Source: Granulicella sibirica (lineage in GTDB: Bacteria > Acidobacteriota > Terriglobia > Terriglobales > Acidobacteriaceae). From it: a DNA stretch of 64,000 bases. The translations under genes were made by a program, and so were the position numbers. The DNA is taken from contig NZ_RDSM01000001.1 of the NCBI RefSeq assembly GCF_004115155.1, forward strand, positions 992,001 through 1,056,000, written 5' to 3'. The notes below the pieces were generated by a model. The model was not told where the DNA came from. It did not search any database and saw only the letters and a list, made by a program, of their open reading frames with translations. Shown piece after piece: positions 27,090-35,925 of this stretch (position 1 is its first letter; every line of letters begins with the position of its first letter).

Positions 27090-27666
27090 CCGATCCCGCA
27101 GCCGACCAGGGCGGCACCACCCCATTCGACCGCGCATAGGCGATCAACTGGCCAAGATGCTCATTGTTGTGGCAGATGATCCGCAGATACATCCCATCCA
27201 CATCCGCGCTTTCCCCTTCAATATTGACTTTTCGCGCCAGCTCTCCCGGCTTGAGCCCCATCCGGCCCGTCTTCACCGCCTCCAGCGATCGTTTCAGCCA
27301 GTCGATCACCTCCACCTTCGAAGCGATCTTCGCTTCCGCCCCCGGAGCCATCAGTTCCGCCGGCATCTTCGACCCCATCGGCGTCAAAAGATAGTAGTTG
27401 GCGATCACGATATGCATGTACACCTCGCTGACCGATCTCACCCCCGGTGCCGGCCTCCACGCATACTTCTCCGCCGGAATCGCCTCGGCCAGCGACACCA
27501 GCAACCGCGTGACATACCGCAACTCTCCGTCATATCCCTTCCAGATCCCCTCGTTCGGATCGCTCATCGGGGTCGGCATCGCCTCGGCAGTACCCTGGGA
27601 ATAAAGGCTAGTGGTAGTGACGCTCAGGAAGATCAGGGCGAATAGGAACAGGCTCTTTGCGCGCAT
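27079..27666 (-). CDS. DinB-like four-helix protein with signal peptide
   Basis: 195 residues with an N-terminal signal peptide (FLFALIFLSVTTTSLYSQG) followed by a DinB/YfiT-type helical bundle. The usual metal His positions are seen in SVSEVYMHIVIAN and in ICHNNEHLGQLIAYAR. DinB-family proteins bind divalent metal; some are thiol transferases, and most are of unknown function. Export is unusual but common for this group in acidobacteria. It overlaps thiL convergently. Confidence 0.82.
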   Translation of the reverse strand: MRAKSLFLFALIFLSVTTTSLYSQGTAEAMPTPMSDPNEGIWKGYDGELRYVTRLLVSLAEAIPAEKYAWRPAPGVRSVSEVYMHIVIANYYLLTPMGSKMPAELMAPGAEAKIASKVEVIDWLKRSLEAVKTGRMGLKPGELARKVNIEGESADVDGMYLRIICHNNEHLGQLIAYARSNGVVPPWSAAGSAKP

Positions 27667-27752
27667 GCAGGCACATTACCAGACAAGCGCCCGCATTACC
27701 GCTCGCCAGCCGCCAGGTTGTTCCCTAACTTCCCTCCCCATAAACTCAACTC

Positions 27753-28889
27753 ATGCGTGACGCCACCCGGATCATCCGCTCGACCCTCACCCCCGCGGTC
27801 GCCGGCGAGCCCCTTCACCACGGCCCCGTCTTCGCCGCTCCCTTCCACACCCCCGGCGACCCCACCGGTGTCCCCTACTCCTACGCCCGCTCCCACAACC
27901 CCACCTGGACTGCGCTCGAGAAATCCATCGCCCAGATGGAGTCCGCCCCCGGCTACCGCGCCAAGGCCCTCATCTTCGCCTCCGGCATGGCCGCCGTCAC
28001 CGCCGTCTTCGGAGCCGTCCTCCGCCCCGGAGACGTCTGCGTCCTGCCCTCGAACGCCTACTTCGCCGCCCGCGTCCTCCTCCAGAAGTACTTCGCCGAG
28101 ATGGGCATCGTCCTCCGCATGGCTCCCACCGCCGGAAACGCCCAGGCCGAACACCTTGAAGGCGCAAAGCTCCTCTGGATCGAAACCCCCAGCAATCCCA
28201 CCATGGACATCTGCGACATCGCCGCCCTCTCAGAGGCCGCCCATCGCGCCGGCTGCCTCGTCGCCGTCGACAACACCACCGCCACCCCCCTCGGCCAGAA
28301 ACCCCTCGCCCTCGGTGCCGACTTCTCCGTCGCCTCCGACACCAAATCCATGACCGGCCACGGCGACCTCCTTCTCGGCCACATCGCTGTCCGCGACCTC
28401 GAACTCCACGCCAAGATCGACTCCTGGCGCACCCTTACCGGAGCCGCCGCCGGACCCATGGAAGCATGGCTCGCCCTCCGCTCCATCGCCACCCTGCCTC
28501 TGCGCCTCGAACGAAGCTGCGAAAACGCCCAGAAGATCGCCGAGTTCCTCGCCACCCGCCCCGAGGTCACGGAAGTCCTCTACCCCGGCCTCCCCACCCA
28601 TCCCGGCCACGCCATCGCCCGCGAGCAGATGACCTGGTTCGGCCCCGTCATGAGTTTCACCCTCCCCACCCGTAAAGCCGCCGAAACCTTCCTCAATAAA
28701 TCCTTCCTCCTCACCGAAGCCACCAGCTTCGGAGGCATGTCCACCACCGCCGAACGCCGAGCCCGCTGGGGCGGAGACGCGATTCCCGAAGGCCTCATTC
28801 GCCTCAGCGCCGGATGCGAGGCGATTGAAGACCTCCTCGAAGACATCGCCCAGGCCCTCGAAGCCGCAAACCAGATCGAAGCCGAATGA
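27753..28889 (+). CDS. PLP-dependent trans-sulfuration enzyme (cystathionine gamma-lyase/synthase family)
   Basis: 378 residues of the Cys/Met-metabolism PLP fold: SGMAAVTAVFGAVLRPGD, the cofactor-binding segment WIETPSNPTMDICDI, and the Schiff-base lysine in DTKSMTGHGD. The C-terminal SAGCEAIEDLLEDI is typical. Gamma-lyase, beta-lyase and gamma-synthase cannot be separated by eye. It is translationally coupled (ATGA overlap) to the hypothetical gene downstream. It adds to the sulfur-amino-acid genes of the window. Confidence 0.88.
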   Translation: MRDATRIIRSTLTPAVAGEPLHHGPVFAAPFHTPGDPTGVPYSYARSHNPTWTALEKSIAQMESAPGYRAKALIFASGMAAVTAVFGAVLRPGDVCVLPSNAYFAARVLLQKYFAEMGIVLRMAPTAGNAQAEHLEGAKLLWIETPSNPTMDICDIAALSEAAHRAGCLVAVDNTTATPLGQKPLALGADFSVASDTKSMTGHGDLLLGHIAVRDLELHAKIDSWRTLTGAAAGPMEAWLALRSIATLPLRLERSCENAQKIAEFLATRPEVTEVLYPGLPTHPGHAIAREQMTWFGPVMSFTLPTRKAAETFLNKSFLLTEATSFGGMSTTAERRARWGGDAIPEGLIRLSAGCEAIEDLLEDIAQALEAANQIEAE

Positions 28890-29467
28890 GCTCCTTCGAA
28901 ACCTGGCCCCACGTCTGGTCGGTCGAAGTCCTCACCCGCCCACCCCTCATCGCCCCCGCCCGCCAGTTCACCTACCCCCTCCAGATCGCCGGAGAAGAAG
29001 ACGCCCTGGCCCGCGGAGCCCTGCATCTTCTCATCCGGTCCACCCCCGGCCAGCCACCGTTCCTCGCCACCTGCGCCCTCGGATTCCGCGACCCCACCAT
29101 GCCCACCGGCGTATACGCCACCCCCAATCCTCGCGAACTATGCGCCGTGGCCGGAGGCTACGCCTACCTCATCGACACCCAATCCCCGGAGGTCTCCACC
29201 CACATCCCGCTGAAACCCGTAACCGCCATCCTCCCCATCCCGACGCACGATCTCCTCATCTTCAGCAGCTTCCACACCCTCCTCGCCTGGGGCAAACAAG
29301 GCATAGCCTGGACCACCGCCCGTCTAAGCTGGGAAGGGATCACGCTGGGCGAAACCACCGCCACCCACCTTCAGGGCAAAGGCTGGAACATGCTTACCGA
29401 CCGCGAACTCCCCTTCGAAGTCGATCTCCTCACCGGCCAACACACCGGCGGCGGCTTCACACCATGA
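28886..29467 (+). CDS. Hypothetical protein coupled to the PLP enzyme
   Basis: 193 residues, no recognised domain. It starts within the stop of the trans-sulfuration gene (four-base overlap), so they are co-translated. The sequence is strand-rich with regularly spaced turns (LATCALGFRDPTMPTGVYATPNP, LIDTQSPEV, LIFSSFHTLLAWGKQG), like a small beta-propeller-type or sandwich fold. It has no signal peptide and is probably cytoplasmic. Confidence 0.7.
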   Translation: MSSFETWPHVWSVEVLTRPPLIAPARQFTYPLQIAGEEDALARGALHLLIRSTPGQPPFLATCALGFRDPTMPTGVYATPNPRELCAVAGGYAYLIDTQSPEVSTHIPLKPVTAILPIPTHDLLIFSSFHTLLAWGKQGIAWTTARLSWEGITLGETTATHLQGKGWNMLTDRELPFEVDLLTGQHTGGGFTP

Positions 29468-29560
29468 CCCGGCACAATCCGTGTGTGCCCTTCCCTTCCG
29501 GCAGTCTCATCGTCGGATAGGGTATCTAGCCTGGCGAGACCCTCTCTCGACCGCTAGGCG

Positions 29561-30774
29561 CTAAACCTCCACGACCACCTCCCGCGTAGCATCAATCCCG
29601 AACCAAATCCCCGATCCCACCACAAGCAGCCCGATCATCGGCACAAAGGGCGCGTTATACCCATAGCCTTTCACGATGTACCCATAGGCGATCGAAGACA
29701 CGAAAGCCGAGAGAAACGTAGCCGTATTCATCGCACCGGTCACCGCCCCCGCATACCTCCTGCCGCCCAGATCCAGACACACCGCGAGAACCCCCGGCTG
29801 CTGCAGCGTAATCGCCCCGAAGGAAAGCGACAGGAACACCAGGGACCACATCCTCTGCTCGGTCAGCATCGCCGCCGTCAACAGGAGCGCCGCGCTCCCT
29901 AAGCCAAAGCATCCCAGCCACCGCCGCCCCCACTTCAGCCCCAACCGCCGCGTCAGCGCTTCACTCAGGAAACCGCCGCAGAAGTTCGCAGCCGCCGCCA
30001 CGAGGAACGGCAGGCAAGCCAGCAGAAGCCCCGCTTCGGTAAACCCTCGCCCCTTCATTAGGTACGTCGGAAACCACGACTGAAAAAGTAAAGCGTGTAC
30101 CCATAGCTCGCCGCCATCAACATCACGCACCAGAGATTCCCACTACGAAGCCCAACCATCAGCGGCAGCGCCCGATGCCCCTGGGCCACAGCCCTGGTCT
30201 CGGCGACCTCTTTGGCGCTGATCCCCGGCATCTCCGCCGGGAAGTCCCGAAACCACCAGTACCACGCCGCCGACCACGCCACACCCAGGCACCCGAACAG
30301 GTAGAACGAAGCCCGCCAGCCATACCGGATCTGGATCGGAACAACGAGCAGCGGAGCCAACGCACCGCCCAGTTGACTGGCCGTCAGCACAACACCCCAC
30401 GCCGAAGTTCGTCTCTCCAGGGAGAACCATCGTGAGATCGCGATCCCTGCGTTGGGATACGCCCCCGCCTCACCCATTCCAAAGCAGAACCGAGTCACCA
30501 GGAGGATCCCGTAGCTGGACACCGCCCCGGTCAACGACGTAAACAACGACCACCAGAGCACGATCCGCGTCAGAACCCGGCGTGGCCCGATCCGATCCCC
30601 CAGCGACCCGCTCGGGATCTCAAACACCGCATACGCAACCGTGAACATCCCCGTCACCCAGCCCCACCCCACCGGCCCGATGTGCAACGCATCCTGCATC
30701 CGTGGCCCCGCAATCGCAAGGCACACCCGGTCCAGGTACGTAATCACAAGCAGAAGCGAAAGCAGACCAAGCAC
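29561..30774 (-). pseudogene. MFS transporter interrupted by a frameshift
   Basis: Two adjacent reading frames together make one ~400-residue MFS transporter of the sugar-acid/anion-symporter type. The upstream part (from GTG 30774) ends at YGYTLYFF, and the downstream part resumes with QSWFPTYLMKGRGFTEAG. The break falls in a run of five T (A5 on the + strand, 30083-30087); one more T would restore YFFQSW. The homologous start appears to have decayed too: the expected N-terminus K-Y-R-P-R is preceded by CTG (30790-30792) rather than ATG. It could be a recent pseudogene or a homopolymer sequencing error. Confidence 0.8.
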
Positions 30775-30915
30775 ACGAGGTCGGTATTTCAGTCAGGAGG
30801 CCCCTCTCAGCCGGCAGATTGTAACGGTTCCCCAACCATATCAGGACCGCCTTTGCTGTCTTCCTGCCTCTCCGGCCGCATTCTCGAAGAGTTTCCTACT
30901 CCCGCTCCCGTAGCA

Positions 30916-30957
30916 GTTGCAGTTGCAGTTGCAGTTGCAGTTGCAGTTGCAGTTGCC
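30916..30957. repeat. Hexanucleotide tandem repeat (GTTGCA)6
   Basis: Six perfect GTTGCA units at 30916-30951 are followed by GTTGCC and preceded by GTAGCA. They lie in non-coding DNA just before dispersed-repeat copy B. This is a simple-sequence tract prone to slippage. Confidence 0.95.
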
Positions 30958-30962
30958 CCAAT

Positions 30963-31157
30963 GGTTGTCATTCCCGAAGGGAATCTGCGTCTGCCGTTAC
31001 CTGTTCTCTACAAAATCAATCCCGAACCGAAGGTCCCCTACTCGCAGGGCATCCGCGGCAGCCCAAAAAATCTTGTCAAGAGGCAAATCGTACAAAATCA
31101 ACATAACAATGAACTTAGCAATGTCCTTTTAGTTATGGTGGATCCGATACAATTAAG
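30963..31157 (+). repeat. Composite dispersed repeat, copy B
   Basis: It begins with the palindromic unit GGTTGTCATTCCCGAAGGG (30963 on). About 66 bases later comes a tail from AAAAATCTTGTCAAGAG (about 31065) to TACAATTAA. The tail aligns without gaps to the inverted copy at 37797-37889; I count about 70 of 91 identical positions. No coding sequence is evident. The tail is much richer in A/T than the surrounding genes. Confidence 0.75.
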
Positions 31158-31354
31158 AAGTAGATCGAAAGCAGGCGGAGATAAGTTGGGCTCAGGCTCG
31201 AACCCGTTGCTTTGGAGATACCCCTAAACCCTTTCCCTACTAATATTTAGGGTCTAACTCCTTTGAAATCTTATATTTACGGGCGGAAATCTGCCTTATC
31301 CCATTGTAAACAATGGACTTACACCCCGGCAATGGGAGGGGGGGGGGTGGCCCC
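31158..31354. other. Non-coding interval with a 16-base palindrome and a G10 tract
   Basis: No gene is seen. CCATTGT-AA-ACAATGG (31301-31316) is a perfect inverted repeat of operator size, and a run of ten G follows at 31338-31347, eight bases before the rsmD stop. CTACTAATATTTAG near 31240 resembles a segment near the other composite repeat. The interval ends the repeat-rich island. Confidence 0.5.
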
Positions 31355-31948
31355 TCACACCGAACCGCGAATGCTTGAATCCACGAGAGGAATCTCGTAA
31401 AGACTAAGCGCGGCGTCCCCCTGCTTCCGCGTGTCGACGAGCTCCAGCGCTCCGAAGCGTCCAGGCATCTTCGTCCGGCTCGCATGCTCCGCGACGATAA
31501 CGGCGCCAGCAGCCAGGATCACTCGACCCTTCGCGCTGCCGAAGAAGTTGAGCGTCCCGAGATACTCTTGTTCCGCCTCGTACGGAGGATCGAGAAACAC
31601 GATATCGATCGTTCCCGGAAGCTTCGCGAGCCGCTGCAGCATCGCTCCCGTCCCGCGATCCTCAAGCGTGAATCCCTGGGTAATCTTCAACGTCGCAAGA
31701 TTCGTACGAATCGAACCAAGAGCCGCGACAGAGTTCTCCGCGAACCAGACATGCGTCGCCCCCCGGCTGATGGCCTCGATCCCAACCGCGCCAGTCCCCG
31801 CGTAGAGATCGACAAAACGGCAACCTTCCAGCCTAGGCTGAAGGATGTTGAACAGCGTCTCCCGAAGCCGGTCGCTGGTCGGTCGCGTAGCTGTGCCCTT
31901 GGGAGAAACGAGTTGCCGTGAGCGGTGAAGACCGCCGATAACGCGCAT
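31355..31948 (-). CDS. rsmD: 16S rRNA (guanine966-N2)-methyltransferase RsmD
   Basis: 197 residues. The N-terminal MRVIGG and TATRPTSDRLRETLFNIL are diagnostic of RsmD. The SAM-binding motif is FVDLYAGTGAVGIEA, and the catalytic DPPY is at 120-123. The enzyme methylates G966 of 16S rRNA on the assembling 30S subunit. It is divergent from the site-2-protease-like gene, 54 bases away. Confidence 0.93.
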   Translation of the reverse strand: MRVIGGLHRSRQLVSPKGTATRPTSDRLRETLFNILQPRLEGCRFVDLYAGTGAVGIEAISRGATHVWFAENSVAALGSIRTNLATLKITQGFTLEDRGTGAMLQRLAKLPGTIDIVFLDPPYEAEQEYLGTLNFFGSAKGRVILAAGAVIVAEHASRTKMPGRFGALELVDTRKQGDAALSLYEIPLVDSSIRGSV

Positions 31949-32002
31949 CCCTCGATGATATGTCGCGAACTCCTCTCACGGGCAGCGCATACAATCGGAG
32001 AC

Positions 32003-33103
32003 ATGCGCGGGTGGTCTTTTCCAATCGGTCGAGTTCTTGGTGTTGAGATTCGGATCCACTCGTTCTTCCTCATCCTGCTCGGATTCTCCATCAGCTTCGG
32101 GATCTACACCTCCGGCAACGGCGGCCGAGGCTTTCTCCTCTGGTTCATCCTCGTGGCAGCCGTCCTCGTCCGCGAAGCTGCAAGAGGTCTCGCCGCAGCC
32201 TGCTACGGCCTAGAACTGCGCAGCCTCCTGCTCCTTCCAACCGGCGGTTTGCCGACCTACGCATCGACGAGCACCTACGAAAAGTCTCCCGAAGACGCGC
32301 TCCTGAAGCGAATGACCTTCGTCGGTCCCGCCGCGAACCTCGTCTTTGGAGGAATCCTCGCAGCCGTCGTCACAGCCGTCTCGCCCGAGATCAACCTCTT
32401 CTCGCGCCCGCTGGTCACGCCTGCGAGCCTGATGAAGGCCCTCGTCTGGGCGAACCTTCTCCTCGGCCTCGTGAACCTGCTTCCCGCATCCCCGCTCGAC
32501 GGTGGACGTCTCGTCCCTGCAGGCTTCAACAAGCCAGGAACCAACGGACTCCTCAGCTTCGGCCAGATGATCGCCGTTGGCCTCGTGCTCATCGGAGTCC
32601 TTTCTGGCGGCGCCTGGTTCGTCATGATCGGCTTCTTCATCATGTTCGGCTCGCACCTGGAGAATCAGGGATCGCTCCTCCAGACCAGCGTCGACATGGT
32701 CAAGATGCGCGACGTCATGCTGACCGACTATTCCACCCTCTCCGCATCAGACACCCTCGAAGACGCTCTCGAGCGCGCGATCCACACTCTGCAGGACGTC
32801 TTTCCCGTCGTCCGCGGAGGCACCATCGTCGGAGCCGTCTCCCGCCAGAGCATCCTCGAAGCCCTCCAGGCAGGCGGAAACAGCTATGTACAAGGCGTCA
32901 TGGCACGCACCTTCGAAATCGCCCATCCCGAAGACGCCCTGGTCAAGACGCTTCGCCGCATCGCCGGAACGGGCGGAACGCAGTTCGTCCCTGTCCTCGA
33001 GGGCGAGCGCGTCGTCGGCATCGTGACGCCGCACCATCTCTCCCAGTCCATCCGGCTGCGGAGCCAGCTTCCCAGGCGCGGGCGGGAACGCGATGACCGC
33101 TGA
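32003..33103 (+). CDS. Site-2-protease-like membrane protein with CBS domains, zinc histidines missing
   Basis: From the ATG at 32003 (MRGWSFPIGRVLGVEIRIH, a typical M50 start) it has 366 residues. Membrane helices and the second M50 motif (LLPASPLDGGR) are conserved, and a C-terminal pair of CBS domains follows (MRDVMLTDYSTLSASDTLEDAL; VMARTFEIAHPEDAL). Where active M50 proteases have HExxH, the sequence is REAAR, so both zinc-binding histidines are gone while the Glu stays. It is therefore probably a pseudoprotease, perhaps binding membrane substrates or sensing nucleotides through CBS. Its stop overlaps the rsmI start by 11 bases. Confidence 0.85.
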   Translation: MRGWSFPIGRVLGVEIRIHSFFLILLGFSISFGIYTSGNGGRGFLLWFILVAAVLVREAARGLAAACYGLELRSLLLLPTGGLPTYASTSTYEKSPEDALLKRMTFVGPAANLVFGGILAAVVTAVSPEINLFSRPLVTPASLMKALVWANLLLGLVNLLPASPLDGGRLVPAGFNKPGTNGLLSFGQMIAVGLVLIGVLSGGAWFVMIGFFIMFGSHLENQGSLLQTSVDMVKMRDVMLTDYSTLSASDTLEDALERAIHTLQDVFPVVRGGTIVGAVSRQSILEALQAGGNSYVQGVMARTFEIAHPEDALVKTLRRIAGTGGTQFVPVLEGERVVGIVTPHHLSQSIRLRSQLPRRGRERDDR

Positions 33104-34007
33104 CGTCCCAGAACCATTCGACGACGATCTAGCCCTGGCACAGCGCGGCAAAGACCGTCCACTCGCGCCGGGCCTCTACCTCGTCGCGACACCAATCGGC
33201 AACCTCGAAGACATCACGCTGCGCGCACTCCGAGTCCTGCGTTCCGTTGATCGGATCGCCTGCGAGGACACGCGCCAGACCCAGAAACTGCTCCACTTCT
33301 TCGGCATCCAGACCCCGATGGTCAGCTACCACATGCACAACGAGTTCGCCCGCTCCGAGGAGCTTGCCGCCGAACTCCGTGCCGGAGCCCGCATCGCCGT
33401 CGTGAGCGACGCCGGGACCCCAGGCATCGCCGATCCTGGAGGACATCTCGCCGCCGCAGCCATCGCCGCCGGAGTCCCCGTCTTCCCTGTTCCCGGAGCC
33501 AACGCAGCAATCAGCGCGCTGATAGCCAGTGGCCTCTCCACCGAGCGCTTCACCTTCCACGGATTCCTGCCTGCCAAGCAGGGGCAGCGCAGATCAGCCC
33601 TGGAAGCCCTGGAGCGGAGCGGAACGACCCACATCTTCTACGAGGCTCCGCACCGCATCCTCGACACCCTCACCGACGTCTCCGCCGTATTCGGCGACGC
33701 GCAGCCGATCGCGCTCGCCCGCGAGCTCACCAAGCTGCATGAGGAGTTCCTGCGTGGGCCCGTGAAAGAGGTGAGTTCCACGCTGGCTGCCCGCTCGCTG
33801 GTTCGAGGCGAGATCGTCCTCCTGCTCGCGCCTGTCCAGGAGACCGAAGCCGCCGAAGCGGCAAGCATCGCATCCGAAGTTGCCGTGTTACAGAAAGCCG
33901 AAAACCTGAGCGAGATGGACGCTCTGAAGCGTGTCGCCAAGGCGCGCGGAATCGGCAAGAGCGAGGCTTACCGCGAACTGCAGCGCGAGCAGCGCCGAAT
34001 TCGCTGA
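33093..34007 (+). CDS. rsmI: 16S rRNA (cytidine1402-2'-O)-methyltransferase RsmI
   Basis: 304 residues, tetrapyrrole-methylase fold: PGLYLVATPIGNLEDITLRA, ACEDTRQTQKLL, VSDAGTPGIADPG and FHGFLPAK are RsmI signatures. It 2'-O-methylates C1402 of 16S rRNA. It overlaps the upstream pseudoprotease gene and is convergent with the gene at 34009 (one base apart). With rsmD it makes two rRNA-modification genes around the M50-like gene. Confidence 0.95.
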   Translation: MTADVPEPFDDDLALAQRGKDRPLAPGLYLVATPIGNLEDITLRALRVLRSVDRIACEDTRQTQKLLHFFGIQTPMVSYHMHNEFARSEELAAELRAGARIAVVSDAGTPGIADPGGHLAAAAIAAGVPVFPVPGANAAISALIASGLSTERFTFHGFLPAKQGQRRSALEALERSGTTHIFYEAPHRILDTLTDVSAVFGDAQPIALARELTKLHEEFLRGPVKEVSSTLAARSLVRGEIVLLLAPVQETEAAEAASIASEVAVLQKAENLSEMDALKRVAKARGIGKSEAYRELQREQRRIR

Positions 34008-34008
34008 G

Positions 34009-34413
34009 CTACTCGCGGCCGGCTACGCGGTCGTAGAGGTATCGATCGCTCGTAGTACCAAGCGATTCGTTGTAAAGGCTCATCCCGCCCGAAGCCTCTT
34101 TCAACTCTTCGCTAAAGCTATGCAGTGAACGGAGATGATCCGCCGTGGCGGGAATCTCGAGGTGCGTCGTCTTCAGAAATTTCTGATAGCCGCGATCGAC
34201 AATCCGGGCGATTTCCCCGTTTAGCAACCAGCCTGGACGAACCAACAGGTCGACTCCGCCGTCCTTCGCGGCCGCGATTTCGGCGGCGCAGCCGTATTTC
34301 CGCACCTGGAAGCTCCCTCGTGAACCCTGAGAGGCGGGAGCGACATCAAAATGCTGAGTGCCGAGCGTGGAAAGGACATCCTGGAAGGTGCGCTGCTGCG
34401 TCTTCTTTGCCAT
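34009..34413 (-). CDS. Hypothetical protein
   Basis: 134 residues, no recognised domain. It is soluble and mixed alpha/beta, with a basic N-terminus (MAKKTQQRTFQDVLSTLG) and a central DGGVDLLVRPGWLLNGEIARIVDRGYQKFL. Clean codon use and a full-length frame support a real gene. It is divergent from cysM with an 87-base gap that could hold both promoters. Confidence 0.7.
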   Translation of the reverse strand: MAKKTQQRTFQDVLSTLGTQHFDVAPASQGSRGSFQVRKYGCAAEIAAAKDGGVDLLVRPGWLLNGEIARIVDRGYQKFLKTTHLEIPATADHLRSLHSFSEELKEASGGMSLYNESLGTTSDRYLYDRVAGRE

Positions 34414-34500
34414 AAGTTAGACTCGGTTTAACCATCGCACATCCGCTGCCTGCCATCAATCGGCAACGCGGAGAAGCCCCGGAGAGAAACCCAGGCCAGC

Positions 34501-35436
34501 ATGATCACCACAGTGAAATCTCTCGGCACGAACATTCTCGATCGCATCGGGAACACCCCTCTGGTGCGTCTCGACCGGCTGGCCGCTCACCTCGACGGCA
34601 TCCAGATCCTTGGCAAGGCTGAGTGGGCGAACCCCGGTGGCTCGGTCAAGGATCGGGCCGCTTCGGCCATCGTCGCCGACGCGCAGGCTCGCGGATTCCT
34701 CAAGAATGGGCATGGCCTGCTCGACGCGACCAGCGGAAATACCGGCATTGCCTACGCCATGCTTGGCGCGGCGATGGGCTTTCCGGTAACGCTCTGCATG
34801 CCCTCGAATGTCTCGCCCGAACGGAAGCGGATTCTCTCCGCCTATGGCGCGGAAATCGTCTGGACGAATCCGGCTGACGGATCTGACGGAGCCATTCGCG
34901 AGGCTCGCGCTCGTGCGGCAGCGGAACCGGACAAGTACTTCTATGCGGATCAGTATTCAAATGAGGCCAACTGGAAGGCGCATTACCGCACAACCGCAAA
35001 CGAGATATGGGAGCAGACCGAAGGACAGGTGACGCATTTCGTCGCCGGTCTCGGGACGAGCGGGACGTTCATGGGAACGACGCGGCGGCTGAAAGAGCTC
35101 AATCCGGCGATCCAGTGCATCTCGATGCAGCCTGACTCGCCGTTCAACGGGCTTGAAGGTTTGAAGCACATGGCGACTGCAATCGTGCCGAAGATCTACG
35201 ACTCGCATCTCGCGGACGAGAACATCGAGATGCCGACCGAGAACGCTTATCAGATGGCCAAGTCCCTCGCTCGGCATCAGGGACTTCTAGTCGGAATCTC
35301 CGCTGCTGGTGCGGTTGCGGCTTCGCTTGCTCTTGGTGAGCGCGAGGCGAAGGCTGGACGTGAAGCGGTGATTGTGACCATCCTGTGCGACTCGGCCGAG
35401 AAGTACCTCAGCGAACGTTTCTGGGAGGAAGGCTGA
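34501..35436 (+). CDS. cysM: O-acetylserine/O-phosphoserine sulfhydrylase, CysM type
   Basis: 311 residues of the PLP beta-family. Lys50 in NPGGSVKDRAA binds PLP, TSGNTGIAYA holds the substrate, and GLGTSGTFMG binds the phosphate of PLP. It is followed at once by a JAMM protease, a CysO/ThiS-like carrier and a MoeZ-like activator. It is therefore most likely the enzyme that makes CysO-bound cysteine from a protein thiocarboxylate, as CysM of mycobacteria does, rather than one using free sulfide. Gaps to the next genes are tiny, indicating an operon. Confidence 0.92.
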   Translation: MITTVKSLGTNILDRIGNTPLVRLDRLAAHLDGIQILGKAEWANPGGSVKDRAASAIVADAQARGFLKNGHGLLDATSGNTGIAYAMLGAAMGFPVTLCMPSNVSPERKRILSAYGAEIVWTNPADGSDGAIREARARAAAEPDKYFYADQYSNEANWKAHYRTTANEIWEQTEGQVTHFVAGLGTSGTFMGTTRRLKELNPAIQCISMQPDSPFNGLEGLKHMATAIVPKIYDSHLADENIEMPTENAYQMAKSLARHQGLLVGISAAGAVAASLALGEREAKAGREAVIVTILCDSAEKYLSERFWEEG

Positions 35437-35439
35437 TCC

Positions 35440-35925
35440 ATGCTGCAACTCAGCTACAAGCATTACGAAGCGCTGCGCGCCCACGGCGAAGAGACCTACC
35501 CGAACGAGTGCTGCGGCGTTCTGCTCGGCAAAGCAACCGAGGGCGGAAACGATGTGCGCGAGATCGTTCGCGCAGGCAATACCCGCACCGACTCCGCGCA
35601 CAATCGCTACCACATTGCCCCACAGGAACTCGTCAAGATTCAGCGCCAGGCGCGCACTCTAGGGTTCGATATCGTCGGCTTCTATCACTCGCATCCGGAT
35701 CATCCGGCGCAGTGGTCGAAGACGGATTTCGCCGAGGCCCACTGGCTCGGCTGTTCCTATGTCATTACCAGCGTCGAGCAAGGCAAGGCGGTTTTGACGA
35801 ACTCGTTCTTTCTTAAAGGATCGAGCGAGGAAGACAAGAGCTTCGAAGATGAGAGCATAGAGATTGAGATCGCCGGGACGTCGCAGACCGGCGAGGTTGT
35901 TGAGATCCAGGGAGAGACGGCATGA
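35440..35925 (+). CDS. mec: JAMM/MPN metalloprotease (Mec-like)
   Basis: 161 residues. The JAMM zinc motif is complete: Glu23 in YPNECCGVL, His83 and His85 in YHSHPDHP, Ser93 and Asp96 in QWSKTD. In mycobacteria Mec cleaves cysteine off CysO; the related QbsD trims extra C-terminal residues from its carrier. Both roles fit here, because the carrier encoded next has a tail after its Gly-Gly. It starts three bases after cysM and overlaps cysO by four bases. Confidence 0.9.
   Translation: MLQLSYKHYEALRAHGEETYPNECCGVLLGKATEGGNDVREIVRAGNTRTDSAHNRYHIAPQELVKIQRQARTLGFDIVGFYHSHPDHPAQWSKTDFAEAHWLGCSYVITSVEQGKAVLTNSFFLKGSSEEDKSFEDESIEIEIAGTSQTGEVVEIQGETA

Noticed and set aside
30058..30130. Programmed -1 frameshifting as the explanation of the split MFS gene
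   Set aside because: The T5 run does not make a canonical X-XXY-YYZ heptamer and no downstream stimulatory structure stands out; mutation or sequencing error is simpler.
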